From the NCBI GenBank assembly GCA_041745535.1, contig JBGTIS010000122.1:1-9089 (forward strand): 9,089 bases of DNA, in the 5' to 3' direction. Origin of the DNA: JBGTIS01 sp041745535 (GTDB lineage: Bacteria; Bacteroidota; Bacteroidia; Cytophagales; Cyclobacteriaceae). The stretch's first letter is position 1. Every line of letters starts with the position of its first letter. The translations under genes were made by a program, and so were the position numbers. Of this stretch, positions 1-8,049 are shown one piece after another. The notes under the pieces were generated by a model that saw only the letters and a program-made list of their open reading frames with translations, ran no database searches and had not been told where the DNA came from.

Positions 1-1
1 A

Positions 2-721
2 GACATAGATGGGGATGGTGACCTGGATTTGCTGGCAGGCAACTGGGGCGAAAATTCCAAGCTGCATGCCAGCGAAGACTTTCCATTAAAACTTTATGTA
101 GACGACCTGGACCAGAATGGTGACCTGGATCAGATACTGGCCGTTGAAAAGGATGGGAATTACTACCCTTTCCTGGGCAAAGATGAACTGGGCAAACAGC
201 TTCCGGGCATCATCAGGAAAAAATACCTTACCTACAAAACCTTTGCTACCGAAACCGTAACACAAATTTTTGGGGAAAAACTACAAAAAGCAAATGTGTT
301 AACGGCCAGCCGTTTATCTTCTACCTGCTTTAAAAATAACGGAAACGGAACGTTTACTGCCATTCGGTTACCGGTAGCCGTTCAGCTGGCACCCGTATTC
401 AGTTTTATAACCGGCGATTTTAATCAGGATGATCGAACCGACCTGATTGCCGCTGGTAATTTCTATGGGGTATTGCCTTACGAAGGGCGTTACGATGCCA
501 GTTACGGTGCGGTAATGCTAGGAAACAAAAGCCTGCAGGTACTTTCTCCGTTGCAATCTGGCTTTGTGGTTACGGGTGAGATAAGAGATATAAAAGCTTT
601 GCGAACGATCGGGGGTAAACTTTTATATGTGGTGGCCAGGAATAATGATTCATTAGTATTTTTCCAATTGAATCAGGCGGAGATATCAAATAACCGCTTA
701 TCTGTTACCACGAAAAACTAA
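2..721 (+). CDS. VCBS/FG-GAP repeat protein, C-terminal part (5' end outside window)
   Basis: The reading frame is open from the first bases, so this is the last 239 residues of a longer protein. Three calcium-binding FG-GAP/VCBS style loops are visible: DIDGDGDLD at residues 1-9, DDLDQNGDLD at about 34-43, and DFNQDDRTD at about 139-147. Each is followed by a hydrophobic strand, as in beta-propeller blades. The end (GRYDASYG, then SGFVVTGEIRDIK and LLYVVARNNDS) resembles from memory the C-terminus of the roughly 1100-residue Bacteroidota VCBS proteins related to the CRTAC1/ASPIC-UnbV group. These are secreted or surface proteins of poorly known role, often coded near SusC/SusD pairs. A TTG at 29 could be called as a start, but the calcium loop continues upstream of it, so it is internal. 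The gene ends at TAA and converges with the susD-like gene. Family assignment is fairly sure; function is not. Confidence 0.85.
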   Translation, partial: DIDGDGDLDLLAGNWGENSKLHASEDFPLKLYVDDLDQNGDLDQILAVEKDGNYYPFLGKDELGKQLPGIIRKKYLTYKTFATETVTQIFGEKLQKANVLTASRLSSTCFKNNGNGTFTAIRLPVAVQLAPVFSFITGDFNQDDRTDLIAAGNFYGVLPYEGRYDASYGAVMLGNKSLQVLSPLQSGFVVTGEIRDIKALRTIGGKLLYVVARNNDSLVFFQLNQAEISNNRLSVTTKN

Positions 722-766
722 GTACGCAGGGTACTTTAGGAAATTATTGGTAACATATTCCAATAA

Positions 767-796
767 AAAACCCCGGTCATTGTATACCGGGGTTTT
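767..796. terminator. Bidirectional intrinsic terminator between convergent genes
   Basis: A perfect 11-bp stem, AAAACCCCGGT (767-777) pairing with ACCGGGGTTTT (786-796), encloses an 8-nt loop. It is A-flanked on the left and T-rich on the right. On the minus strand the stem runs into a run of six T; on the plus strand the T-run is four, then GATTTATG. It lies 45 nt after the VCBS stop and 35 nt after the susD-like stop, so it can end both convergent transcripts, more strongly the minus one. Confidence 0.88.
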
Positions 797-831
797 GATT
801 TATGCTGTTTCCAACTCTGAACAAGATATGG

Positions 832-2361
832 TTAATTAAATCCCTGGTTCTGGCTCAGGTTGCGGTTATTATCGATCTCTCTTTGCGGAATAGGGAACAG
901 CAACTGGTCTTCGGTAAAAGTTTTACCAAACACATTGGTATGGCCCACGAAATTATCCCATTCCTTGGTAATATCGTTGCGCGCCTTGCGGGTTCTGAGC
1001 ATATCAAACCACACTTTATCTTCAAAGCATAATTCAAAATAGCGTTCTGCCCACACCGCCTGTTCAAAGTCAGCCTGGACGGTAGTAGTAACCGGAGGCA
1101 GTTCTGCCCGTAATCTGATGTCATTCAGACTTTGCTGTGCAAGCGCGTTAGGTCCGCCTTCAGTGCGGTTAGAGGCTTCGGCATACATCAGCATTACATC
1201 AGCCAGTCGATATACAGTAAAGTTCAGCGAAGCACGGGCATCGTCGTCAATCGCTACTTTGTCAAAATACTTATAAATGTAATATCCACCCAGGTTCAGG
1301 CTATCGCGGCGCGGATCACCATCTGGATAGTCGCTGGGATGGCCCTTATAGTAGGTATAGAAAAACTGCTTTTCCTCGGTTCTTTTATCACCTGCTTCAT
1401 AACTCTCTACAAATTCCTTGCGGGGTACCAATCCGCCATATTCATCAGCGTAAGAAGCAATGCCCCGTAAAGTTGGTAAAGTAACTGGGGTAAGCCCGTT
1501 TTCACGAATGGTTTTGGCATGCTGCACCTGGAAGATAAATTCGCCCGAATTTTTGTTATCCGGATTAATCATGTCAGTATATTCAGGAAACAGGGAATAG
1601 CCGCCCTGTTCAATTACCGCTTTGGACCGACTGGCGGATTCCGCATAATACTGGTCGCCACCCTGTACCGGAAAGCCGGCATAGGTAAGGTACACATCGG
1701 CCAGAATGGATTTGATGGCACCCATAGATACCCTGCCCGAAGGATCCTGCCAGGGTAGCGTGGATTTTTCAGCTTCCAGCAGATCAGGAATGATGATTTC
1801 GTCATAAATTTCCTTTACCGGCGCACGCGGTGCCTGTACTTCTGACAACTCTGTTGGATTCTCAGTAATTTTAGGCACATCACCATACATTCTCACCAGG
1901 TAGAAGTAATACAGTGCCCTCAGGGTACGGGCTTCAGCCAGCAGATTCGCTTTATCAGTAGCGCTTAACGTAGTAATTTCATTAATTTTAGTTAAAGCCA
2001 AGTTGGTACGTGAAATACCTCCGTACATGCCATTCCACCAGTTATCGATGTAAAAAGCACGGGAATCGTACGTTAATTCATTGAACTTATACGCTTCTGT
2101 TTGAGAATTGCCATCGGCTTTACCCGTCATGAACTCCATTAACGAGGCATTGTTGCCACCCCAGCCGCCGCCGCCATTGTTCAGCGTTTCAAGCCCTTTG
2201 TACGAAGCATTGGCAAATGCCCGGGCGATGTCCAAACTGGAAACATTAGATTTTGTAGTAAGTGCTCCCGTAGGATCTTCATCCAGAAAATCTTCGCAAG
2301 AGGAGCAAATCCCCAACAGTAAGACCAGAATTAATGATTTAATCGCAAATATTTTTTTCAT
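832..2361 (-). CDS. SusD/RagB-like outer-membrane nutrient-binding lipoprotein
   Basis: A 509-residue protein of typical SusD length. A hydrophobic signal peptide (residues 4-21) ends in a lipobox-like GICSSC with the lipidated cysteine at 22. It is followed by EDFLDEDP, the acidic stretch usual after the cysteine in Bacteroidota lipoproteins sent to the cell surface. The SusD helical core is seen at 143-163 (EARTLRALYYFYLVRMYGD), with RLADVMLMYAEASNR at 385-399 and the ERYFELCFEDKVWFDMLRT segment at 439-457. The family-typical end LLFPIPQREID lies at 487-497. A Gly-rich loop (GGGGWGG) sits at 63-69. By family knowledge SusD is the lid over the SusC barrel and binds the ligand outside the cell. 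The ATG lies 12 nt after the susC stop, so the two are co-transcribed and likely translationally coupled. Substrate cannot be told from sequence. The AT-rich leader has no strong Shine-Dalgarno, as is usual in this phylum. Confidence 0.97.
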   Translation of the reverse strand: MKKIFAIKSLILVLLLGICSSCEDFLDEDPTGALTTKSNVSSLDIARAFANASYKGLETLNNGGGGWGGNNASLMEFMTGKADGNSQTEAYKFNELTYDSRAFYIDNWWNGMYGGISRTNLALTKINEITTLSATDKANLLAEARTLRALYYFYLVRMYGDVPKITENPTELSEVQAPRAPVKEIYDEIIIPDLLEAEKSTLPWQDPSGRVSMGAIKSILADVYLTYAGFPVQGGDQYYAESASRSKAVIEQGGYSLFPEYTDMINPDNKNSGEFIFQVQHAKTIRENGLTPVTLPTLRGIASYADEYGGLVPRKEFVESYEAGDKRTEEKQFFYTYYKGHPSDYPDGDPRRDSLNLGGYYIYKYFDKVAIDDDARASLNFTVYRLADVMLMYAEASNRTEGGPNALAQQSLNDIRLRAELPPVTTTVQADFEQAVWAERYFELCFEDKVWFDMLRTRKARNDITKEWDNFVGHTNVFGKTFTEDQLLFPIPQREIDNNRNLSQNQGFN

Positions 2362-2373
2362 GATATGCTCTTT

Positions 2374-5300
2374 TTAAAATGACAAATTAACACCCACATT
2401 GAATGTTCTTGGCTTGGGATACTGGAAAAACTCGATGTTCTGGGTAAGCTGCCCACCGAAGGTAGTCGCTTCCGGATCGTATCCGCTGTAATCGGTAATC
2501 AGGAACAGGTTTTGCGCGCTGGCATATACCCGCAGCTTTTGTAAACCAATGCGATCTAAGGTAGCAGCAGGAATTGAGTAACCCACTACAAAGTTCTGTC
2601 CGCGAACAAAGGAACCATCTTCTACCCACCAGTCATCCATATGGGTGCTGTATCCGGCATTGTAATGTCTGATTTGCGCCACATAAGTATCCTGATTCTC
2701 AGGCGTCCAGGCATCCAATATGGTAGCCAAACCGCTGGCAATGGCCTGTCGGTCTTCGGTAGAATGCTTAATGGCATTTACCGTATTTACCCCCATCACG
2801 AACCGGATATCAAATGAGAAATCAAAATTCTTATAGTTGAATGAGTTGGAAAGGTTCAAAGTTCCTTTGGGATAGGCCCTGCCGATAATAGTTTCGTCGG
2901 CCGCATCCAGTTTTCCATCTCCATTGATGTCTTCCCATTTCAGGTCACCAGGCAAAAGGTTGTATTTGGCTGCCTCAGTTTCTTCGTCAGAACCCCATGT
3001 ACCCAGTCGGTGGTATCCCCAGAATGAGCCGATAGGCTCGCCTACCCGCAAAATGTTGGTTTGTCCTAAAAACCAGGGACCGGGGAAAATATCATCGTTG
3101 TTCACACCTAATTTCAACACCTTGTTTCTATTCATGGCGTAGTTGATGTTGGTGGTCCATACAAAATCGCCCTGGCTGAAATTAATGGTATTTAATGTCA
3201 ACTCAATGCCCTTGTTCTCAACCGAACCAATGTTTTGGGTAACGCTGCTCAAACCGGTTGACCACGGAATAGGCGCATCCAGCAATAGGTCGTTGGTTCT
3301 TTTGTAATAATAATCAGCAGTTAACTCAATACGGTTGTTAAACAGACCTAATTCCAAGCCCACATCTAACTGATTGGTAACCTCCCATTTCAGGTCGGGG
3401 TTACCGAAGCTGGAACGGTAAATAGCCGTTTGTCTGTCGCCATTCAACAATACATTTTCAGTACCCAGGAATTGCAGCGAACGATACGAATCAATTTCCT
3501 GGTTACCGGTAGAACCGGCACTGGCGCGCAATTTCAGATTACTAATAGCATCTACATTGAAGAAGCTTTCTTCAGAAGCTCTCCAGGCTACCCCCACAGA
3601 TGGGAAAAAGGCATATTTGTTATTGGCACCAAATTTAGAAGAACCATCAATACGACCGGTTAGGGTAATGATGTATTTTTCCAGAATATTATAGTTAATA
3701 CGGCCGAAATATGAGTTCAGTGCCCAGCGGCTGTCGCCAGATCCTACACCACTTCGGTTGGTACCTACGCCCAGGTTATGCCATCCCCAGAAATCATCTA
3801 TAAAGTTTTCGCTGGCGGTATAGGTGGTTTCCTCGTACCATTCCTGCCACGATAAACCCAGCAGGGCAGTCAGGTTGTGCGTATCGCCAAACAATCCTTT
3901 GTTATACGTAAAGTAGTTTTCACTCTGCCAGTAGGTAGTGAACCAGGTGGCAATGTCGCTTCTTCCGTTCTGGTCGGCCGAAAGCGCGTTCAGGTCTCTG
4001 CCTGAGTAGAAATTGTGTTTTCTATTGATCACGTCGTAGCCAAAGCTGGAACGGAAATTCAGATCCGGCGTAATGTCGATTTGCGCATAAATATCGCCCA
4101 ACATCTCTACCCGGTTATTTTTGCGCTGTCGCTCTTCGGTAATCCGCACAGGGTTTTCGCCACCTTCCATGCCAGGCCAGTCTTTGTTTCGTCCCCAGTT
4201 GCCATCGGGGTATTTGATCGGCAGAATGGGAAGGGCTTCAAATACCATACGGGCCACATTCAGTCCGCCATTGGCATCGCTTACTTCTGTTTGCTTGCTT
4301 TTCAGCACGGTTACTGAGCCACCAATTTTCAGCCAGTCGCGCACCTGATTGTCCAGGGTAAATTTGGCATTGTACCTTTTATAATCAGAATTTCTCATGA
4401 TACCGTCCTGATCGGTATAACCCAGCGATACGCTGTAGGTGGTTTTATCGGCGCCACCCTGTACGCTCAGGTGATGATTCTGGGAAAAAGCAGGCTGATA
4501 AATTTCTGCTTCCCAGTCGGTATCGTATAACGGATTGCCATTGGCATCGAACAGATTAGGAAAATCAGCAGGATTGTTTCTGATATATTTCCCATCGGCA
4601 AACCCCTGTGGGTCGTATTTTTCCGCATTATCAAAAGCGGCATTGTATACCTGCATGAATTCTTTGGCATTCAACCGGGGTACGCTGCGGGAAGGTACGC
4701 TGTACGAACCAAAACCTTCGTAGCTGATCAGGCTGCCCTGCATACCTCTTTTGGTGGTAACCATGATGACGCCATTGGCACCTCGGGCACCATAAATAGC
4801 GGTGGCTGAAGCATCTTTCAATACTTCGATAGACTCAATGTTATTAGGGTCCAGCGCATCGGGCGACACGCCAATAACACCGTCTACCACATACAATGGA
4901 TCAATGCTGGAGTTGATAGAGTTAATACCCCGGATGCGTACCCTGGAATTGAAACCAGGTGCGGCATTGTTATTATACACATCAACACCGGCAATGCGGC
5001 CCTGCAAAGCCTGGGTTACGTTAATAGGCTGCCGGTCGAGCAGTTCTTCTGACTTTACATTGGCCACCGCACCAGTAAGGTCCGATTTTTTAGCTGTACC
5101 ATAACCAATCACCACAATTTCTGACAATGATTGCACATCCTGCGCCAGATTGATATCGATTACGCTTCTGCCATTAATTTCAACTTCCTGGCTGGTATAA
5201 CCAATAGAAGAAAAAATCAGTGTGGTAACTTCGTCATCTACCGTTAACCGATACTTGCCATCTACATCGGTAACCGTTCCCGTGCTGGTACCTTTTGCCA

Positions 5301-5835
5301 GAATATTGACGCCGGGAAGCGGGTCGTTGGTTTCAGCATCGGTAATGGTACCAGAAATGGTTTTGATCAGTTTATTATAAATGGCTGATACCCCCATTTG
5401 CCTGATCTGATCTACCTGATACGAAAAATTATCCTGAGTAGCGGCACTGGTTTCATTGCGCTTTATTTTATGGATATCTTTGTGCTGATCCTGATAGATA
5501 AAAAAAAGATTTTCGTCTACCTTCCGAAACTTAAGACCTAACGGTGACAATATCTGATCTAAAGCGACTTCAATATTTTTTTTATTGATCAAATCATCTT
5601 TCACAACACCAAATTTGTTGTTAACTACCTCATTAGCATAGCTAAAATGGATTTTATGCTTCAGTTCGAGTTCATTAAGAATAGATTTTAATGATTTTTC
5701 ATGAATCTGATCATAAGTATCATAGGTGTCGCTTCCGTTTACGAAAGCAAGATCCTGCGCGTCAACAGCGAAACAGGAGCAGAATACCAACAGCGTTAGC
5801 ATTTGTATTCTAAAAAAATGTAAGTGGTTTCTCAT
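2374..5835 (-). CDS. SusC/RagA-type TonB-dependent transporter with N-terminal STN signalling domain
   Basis: An outer-membrane beta-barrel of 1153 residues that imports the ligand captured by its SusD partner, powered by TonB. Order of parts: signal peptide 1-26 (cut likely at VDA|QD); STN (secretin/TonB N-terminal) domain at about 45-115; linker; carboxypeptidase-regulatory-like beta-sandwich at about 158-233 (SGTITDAETNDPLPGVNILA, GKYRL, IFSSIGY); TonB-box-like SLSEIVVIGYG at 237-246; plug at about 250-362 with RVRIRGINSIN, PLYVVDGV, IESIEVLKDASATAIYGARG and GVIMVTTKRG; then the barrel, ending in PRTFNVGVNLSF with the terminal Phe typical of barrel proteins. The STN domain sets it apart from plain nutrient SusC proteins: by family knowledge it contacts a FecR-type anti-sigma factor, and such a gene lies just upstream. 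susD follows after 12 nt. The ATG at 5835 is the only start giving a signal peptide. Substrate unknown. Confidence 0.97.
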   Translation of the reverse strand: MRNHLHFFRIQMLTLLVFCSCFAVDAQDLAFVNGSDTYDTYDQIHEKSLKSILNELELKHKIHFSYANEVVNNKFGVVKDDLINKKNIEVALDQILSPLGLKFRKVDENLFFIYQDQHKDIHKIKRNETSAATQDNFSYQVDQIRQMGVSAIYNKLIKTISGTITDAETNDPLPGVNILAKGTSTGTVTDVDGKYRLTVDDEVTTLIFSSIGYTSQEVEINGRSVIDINLAQDVQSLSEIVVIGYGTAKKSDLTGAVANVKSEELLDRQPINVTQALQGRIAGVDVYNNNAAPGFNSRVRIRGINSINSSIDPLYVVDGVIGVSPDALDPNNIESIEVLKDASATAIYGARGANGVIMVTTKRGMQGSLISYEGFGSYSVPSRSVPRLNAKEFMQVYNAAFDNAEKYDPQGFADGKYIRNNPADFPNLFDANGNPLYDTDWEAEIYQPAFSQNHHLSVQGGADKTTYSVSLGYTDQDGIMRNSDYKRYNAKFTLDNQVRDWLKIGGSVTVLKSKQTEVSDANGGLNVARMVFEALPILPIKYPDGNWGRNKDWPGMEGGENPVRITEERQRKNNRVEMLGDIYAQIDITPDLNFRSSFGYDVINRKHNFYSGRDLNALSADQNGRSDIATWFTTYWQSENYFTYNKGLFGDTHNLTALLGLSWQEWYEETTYTASENFIDDFWGWHNLGVGTNRSGVGSGDSRWALNSYFGRINYNILEKYIITLTGRIDGSSKFGANNKYAFFPSVGVAWRASEESFFNVDAISNLKLRASAGSTGNQEIDSYRSLQFLGTENVLLNGDRQTAIYRSSFGNPDLKWEVTNQLDVGLELGLFNNRIELTADYYYKRTNDLLLDAPIPWSTGLSSVTQNIGSVENKGIELTLNTINFSQGDFVWTTNINYAMNRNKVLKLGVNNDDIFPGPWFLGQTNILRVGEPIGSFWGYHRLGTWGSDEETEAAKYNLLPGDLKWEDINGDGKLDAADETIIGRAYPKGTLNLSNSFNYKNFDFSFDIRFVMGVNTVNAIKHSTEDRQAIASGLATILDAWTPENQDTYVAQIRHYNAGYSTHMDDWWVEDGSFVRGQNFVVGYSIPAATLDRIGLQKLRVYASAQNLFLITDYSGYDPEATTFGGQLTQNIEFFQYPKPRTFNVGVNLSF

Positions 5836-5881
5836 AATTATTAAATTTGAAAGGGTAATTAATTTATTGAGTTACTTTTAT

Positions 5882-5914
5882 GTTACAGCACAGGTGCGTT
5901 CACTGCCCTGTAAC
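5882..5914 (-). other. Stem-loop in the fecR-susC intergenic gap
   Basis: GTTACAG (5882-5888) pairs perfectly with CTGTAAC (5908-5914). Inside, after a 2x2 internal loop, a second short stem forms (CAGGTG against CACTG with one bulged G) closed by a CGTT loop. On the minus-strand transcript it starts 8 nt after the fecR stop and ends 46 nt before the susC ATG. No U-run follows, so it is not a standard terminator. It could slow RNase decay, mark a processing site, or set the ratio between the low-level anti-sigma factor and the abundant transporter. The pairing is seen; the role is inference. Confidence 0.5.
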
Positions 5915-5922
5915 GGTAGTGA

Positions 5923-6846
5923 TCAGGGTTTTTTCCGCATAATAATCTGTCCTCCTTTGTTAGTGATTTTTAAATTAAATGATTCCTCCAGCATGGGATA
6001 AAGCACGTCAATTTTCTGAGACGGTACAGTGGTGGTAAACCTGTTTTTAGCAATATCCGCATCTTCAAAAATGAAACTAATCCCATAGCTGTCTTTCAAT
6101 ACTGCGGCTATTTCTGCCAATGTGCTATTATCAAAAGTTAAAAGATTGTCTTTCCAGGAAGTATATTTCTGGGGTTCTACCTGTTTTTTTTCGTAAGATT
6201 GTGTTTTTAGTGAATAAGCCACCATTTCGCCAGGTTCCATCAGCACTTCCTGTTCGTTCTGCCCAATGTTAAGTTTTACTTTGCCCGAACTTAATACCAC
6301 TTTGGTTTTATCGTGACGGTTTTGCACATTAAACCGGGTTCCGAGTACCTCTACATCCAGGTCATTGGTATGTACTACAAACCTGGTATTACGGGCATTA
6401 AGTTTTTTGGTAACTACAAAAAAAGCTTCTCCCGAAAGCCAGACTTCGCGCATCGATTGCTGATCCCAGTTGGCATGAAAGGCCAAAGTAGAATTGGCGT
6501 TAAGCTTAATAATCGAACTGTCGGGCAACATAATCTGCCGGGTTTCTCCATAGCCGGTTTGGTATTCGCTGAGGTGCTGACGGCCCTGAATAAAAAAATA
6601 GATTCCGGTGGTCACCACAAGCAGAGAAACTGCTGCCGCCATAAAATAAGAAACACGGTTATTTTTCATCCGTACAGGTACTGTTTTATCCTGCCGGATC
6701 GCATCTGCTAATTTCTCGGTTTCTTTCTGTATTTCCTGGGCAGATAGTTTTTGGTTTCGGATCTCAAACGGCCCTGCAGGATGTTCATTACCGAAAATAT
6801 CCTGAAATAATCTTTTTTTACCGCTACCTTTTTTGTCAGATGACAT
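5923..6846 (-). CDS. FecR-family anti-sigma factor (inner-membrane signal transducer)
   Basis: A 307-residue protein of normal FecR length for Bacteroidota. A charged cytoplasmic N-terminus (1-65) includes a helix-prone stretch LSAQEIQKETEKLADAIRQ at 34-52. One transmembrane helix lies at about 66-86 (YFMAAAVSLLVVTTGIYFF). The periplasmic FecR domain spans about 97-195, with the characteristic TRQIMLPDSSIIKLNANS, VWLSGEAFFVV, VEVLGTRFNV and VVLSSGKVKL segments. The DUF4974-type C-terminal domain at about 236-303 (LLTFDNSTLAEIAAVL, YGISFIF, ITNKGGQIIMRK) is itself STN-like and by family knowledge meets the STN domain of the TonB transporter. It should hold the ECF sigma factor at the membrane and release it when SusC binds ligand. 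It lies 199 nt after the sigma gene and 87 nt before susC, all on one strand. The ATG gives the full cytoplasmic segment and no better upstream start is seen. Confidence 0.96.
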   Translation of the reverse strand: MSSDKKGSGKKRLFQDIFGNEHPAGPFEIRNQKLSAQEIQKETEKLADAIRQDKTVPVRMKNNRVSYFMAAAVSLLVVTTGIYFFIQGRQHLSEYQTGYGETRQIMLPDSSIIKLNANSTLAFHANWDQQSMREVWLSGEAFFVVTKKLNARNTRFVVHTNDLDVEVLGTRFNVQNRHDKTKVVLSSGKVKLNIGQNEQEVLMEPGEMVAYSLKTQSYEKKQVEPQKYTSWKDNLLTFDNSTLAEIAAVLKDSYGISFIFEDADIAKNRFTTTVPSQKIDVLYPMLEESFNLKITNKGGQIIMRKKP

Positions 6847-6924
6847 CTGTGATAATTAAACGTTGCTGTAAAGTCACACTTTTAGTAACAAGACATCGTC
6901 GCGATTAAAATATACTCGTGTAAG

Positions 6925-6952
6925 GGAAAATTTTTTTTCCAGGCAGTGCCTG
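6925..6952. other. Paired small hairpins in the sigma-fecR gap
   Basis: Two abutting inverted repeats share base 6940: GGAAAA (6925-6930) with TTTTCC (6935-6940) around a 4-nt loop, and CAGGC (6940-6944) with GCCTG (6948-6952) around a 3-nt loop. On the minus strand they fall in the probable leader of fecR. Read on the minus strand, the GC stem is followed by GAAAAAAAA rather than a U-run, so it would not terminate the sigma transcript in the standard way. Only the pairing is supported; a leader or decay role is a guess. Confidence 0.3.
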
Positions 6953-6970
6953 ATAAACGATTTTCAGCTC

Positions 6971-7001
6971 AAAAGATATTTGTGAGATGTAGCCAAGCAA
7001 G
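6971..7001 (-). promoter_or_regulatory. Candidate Bacteroidota-type promoter for fecR-susCD
   Basis: On the minus strand CTTG (6998-7001) is followed after 19 nt by TATCTTTT(G) (-7 at 6971-6978). The known Bacteroidota housekeeping consensus is TTTG, about 19 nt, TAnnTTTG, so the match is one base off in each box with ideal spacing. It would give a leader of over 100 nt before the fecR ATG, containing the paired hairpins at 6925-6952. It could equally be chance in AT-rich DNA, and the promoter used by the local ECF sigma factor may differ. Confidence 0.35.
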
Positions 7002-7045
7002 AAAAAAAACAACAGATAATTTCTGAAATAAATGTGAGCGGTACA

Positions 7046-7681
7046 TCAGAAAAAAAGCAGATACATCAATAGGGAAATCAGAGATACCAGCGAAATTTCG
7101 GAAGTGTGGCTGGTAATCATTATTTTTCTGAGGTTAGCAAGCGCCTTGCTTATGCCATTCAGCACCGACTGATAATTCAGTCCGGTTACTTCGGCAATTT
7201 CCTCATTGCTTAATTCATTAAAATATCGAAGGTATACCAGTTCCCGCTGCCGCCCGGAAAGTTGGTTCAGGGCATGAATAATTCGGTCTTTATTAATTTC
7301 TTCCGTTTCCCTGGTAATCAGGATATCTTCCTGAGAGAAAGTAAAATGATGCATAGCGTCCAGGTTTGAGAACGGAGCCCCGAATTTGTTTTCTTTTTGC
7401 ATTAACCTGACCACATGGCGCCGCACCGAAAAAATAAGGTAATGTTTAATATCGCGCGCATCACCCAGTTGGGTTCTGTTTTTCCACAAATAAATGAACA
7501 GTTCCTGAATCGCGTTTTTAGCCATAGCTTCGTTTCCGGCAATTTTCAGAGAATAAAAATACAGATCATTATAATACTTCTGATGGAGGTAAGTAAACGA
7601 TTGCTCACTCCCTTTTTTAAAAAGTTGCCAGCAGTCAGCGTCACTTCGCGGTTCAAAAAAATCTGTATGCTTTGTATTCAT
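7046..7681 (-). CDS. ECF-type RNA polymerase sigma factor with hydrophobic C-terminal tail
   Basis: A 211-residue sigma-70 family protein with only regions 2 and 4, the ECF layout. Region 2 spans about 27-95, with QSFTYLHQKYYNDLYFYSLK, then IQELFIYLWKNR (core-binding helix) and IKHYLIFSVRRHVVRLMQ. Region 4 spans about 134-187, with LSGRQRELVYLRYFNELS and the helix-turn-helix SNEEIAEVTGLNYQSVLNGISKAL. The last 16 residues (196-211, ISLVSLISLLMYLLFF) are almost wholly hydrophobic and sit outside the fold, which could tether the protein to the membrane. It is the first gene of the sigma, fecR, susC, susD series and should direct transcription of susCD once released by FecR. The ATG at 7681 gives a normal N-terminus, and the upstream 194 nt are non-coding and AT-rich. 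No convincing promoter box pair for this gene was found there. Confidence 0.95.
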   Translation of the reverse strand: MNTKHTDFFEPRSDADCWQLFKKGSEQSFTYLHQKYYNDLYFYSLKIAGNEAMAKNAIQELFIYLWKNRTQLGDARDIKHYLIFSVRRHVVRLMQKENKFGAPFSNLDAMHHFTFSQEDILITRETEEINKDRIIHALNQLSGRQRELVYLRYFNELSNEEIAEVTGLNYQSVLNGISKALANLRKIMITSHTSEISLVSLISLLMYLLFF

Positions 7682-7875
7682 ATTTAATTTGCTGATATTT
7701 TTACGCGATCAGTATTTCTGACACAAATAATATTTACATGGTTTAAATAAAAAATAAAATATTGCAAAAAATATAAAGTTAATGTGCATTCTGACTATCG
7801 TTTTAATATAAATGTAAAATACTGAAAACCAAGCCGAAATAAAAAGCGCCTGAGGATTTTTATCTGTATTTCAGC

Positions 7876-8049
7876 TTAGCGCCGCAGCAACCAGATACCT
7901 ATTCCAGTGCCTACAGCAGAAAAAAGAAGAACCAGCAGGTTGATGCGGCCATCCATAAAACTGGTAGAAATATACAGCCCGATTAAAAAGCCAATGGTAG
8001 CCCCACACAAGGCCTTTACCACCACCGGCATATTGATATATTTTAGCAT
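7876..8049 (-). CDS. Small two-helix membrane protein, unknown function
   Basis: A 57-residue product from the ATG at 8047-8049. I do not recognise a named family. It has a short basic N-terminus (MLKYINMP), a first hydrophobic helix at about 8-28 (VVVKALCGATIGFLIGLYIS), a short polar loop (FMDGRIN) and a second helix at about 37-54 (LLVLLFSAVGTGIGIWLL), ending in RR. Both helices contain small-residue GxxxG-like patterns (GATIG, GTGIG) that often let helices pack. The frame extends upstream to a TTG at 8109 (77 residues), but that gives a proline-rich, non-hydrophobic leader and no better start, so the ATG is preferred. It is transcribed away from the antitoxin gene and ends 194 nt before the sigma gene start, on the same strand. 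The coherent two-helix layout makes it a likely real gene. Confidence 0.6.
   Translation of the reverse strand: MLKYINMPVVVKALCGATIGFLIGLYISTSFMDGRINLLVLLFSAVGTGIGIWLLRR

Noticed and set aside
1132..1470. 112-codon plus-strand frame opposite the susD-like gene
   Set aside because: It is an antisense shadow of a strong SusD coding frame, with no recognisable protein features.
4015..4317. 100-codon plus-strand frame opposite susC
   Set aside because: It is antisense to the SusC barrel region, which has clear family similarity throughout; no independent support.
6313..6711. 132-codon plus-strand frame opposite fecR
   Set aside because: It lies wholly inside the well-supported FecR coding region, and its translation shows no domain, signal or family pattern.
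7856..7880. Possible terminator for the small membrane protein gene (AAAAATCC...GCGCTTTTT on the minus strand)
   Set aside because: The stem would be only A-T pairs around a centre that cannot fold with a sterically allowed loop.
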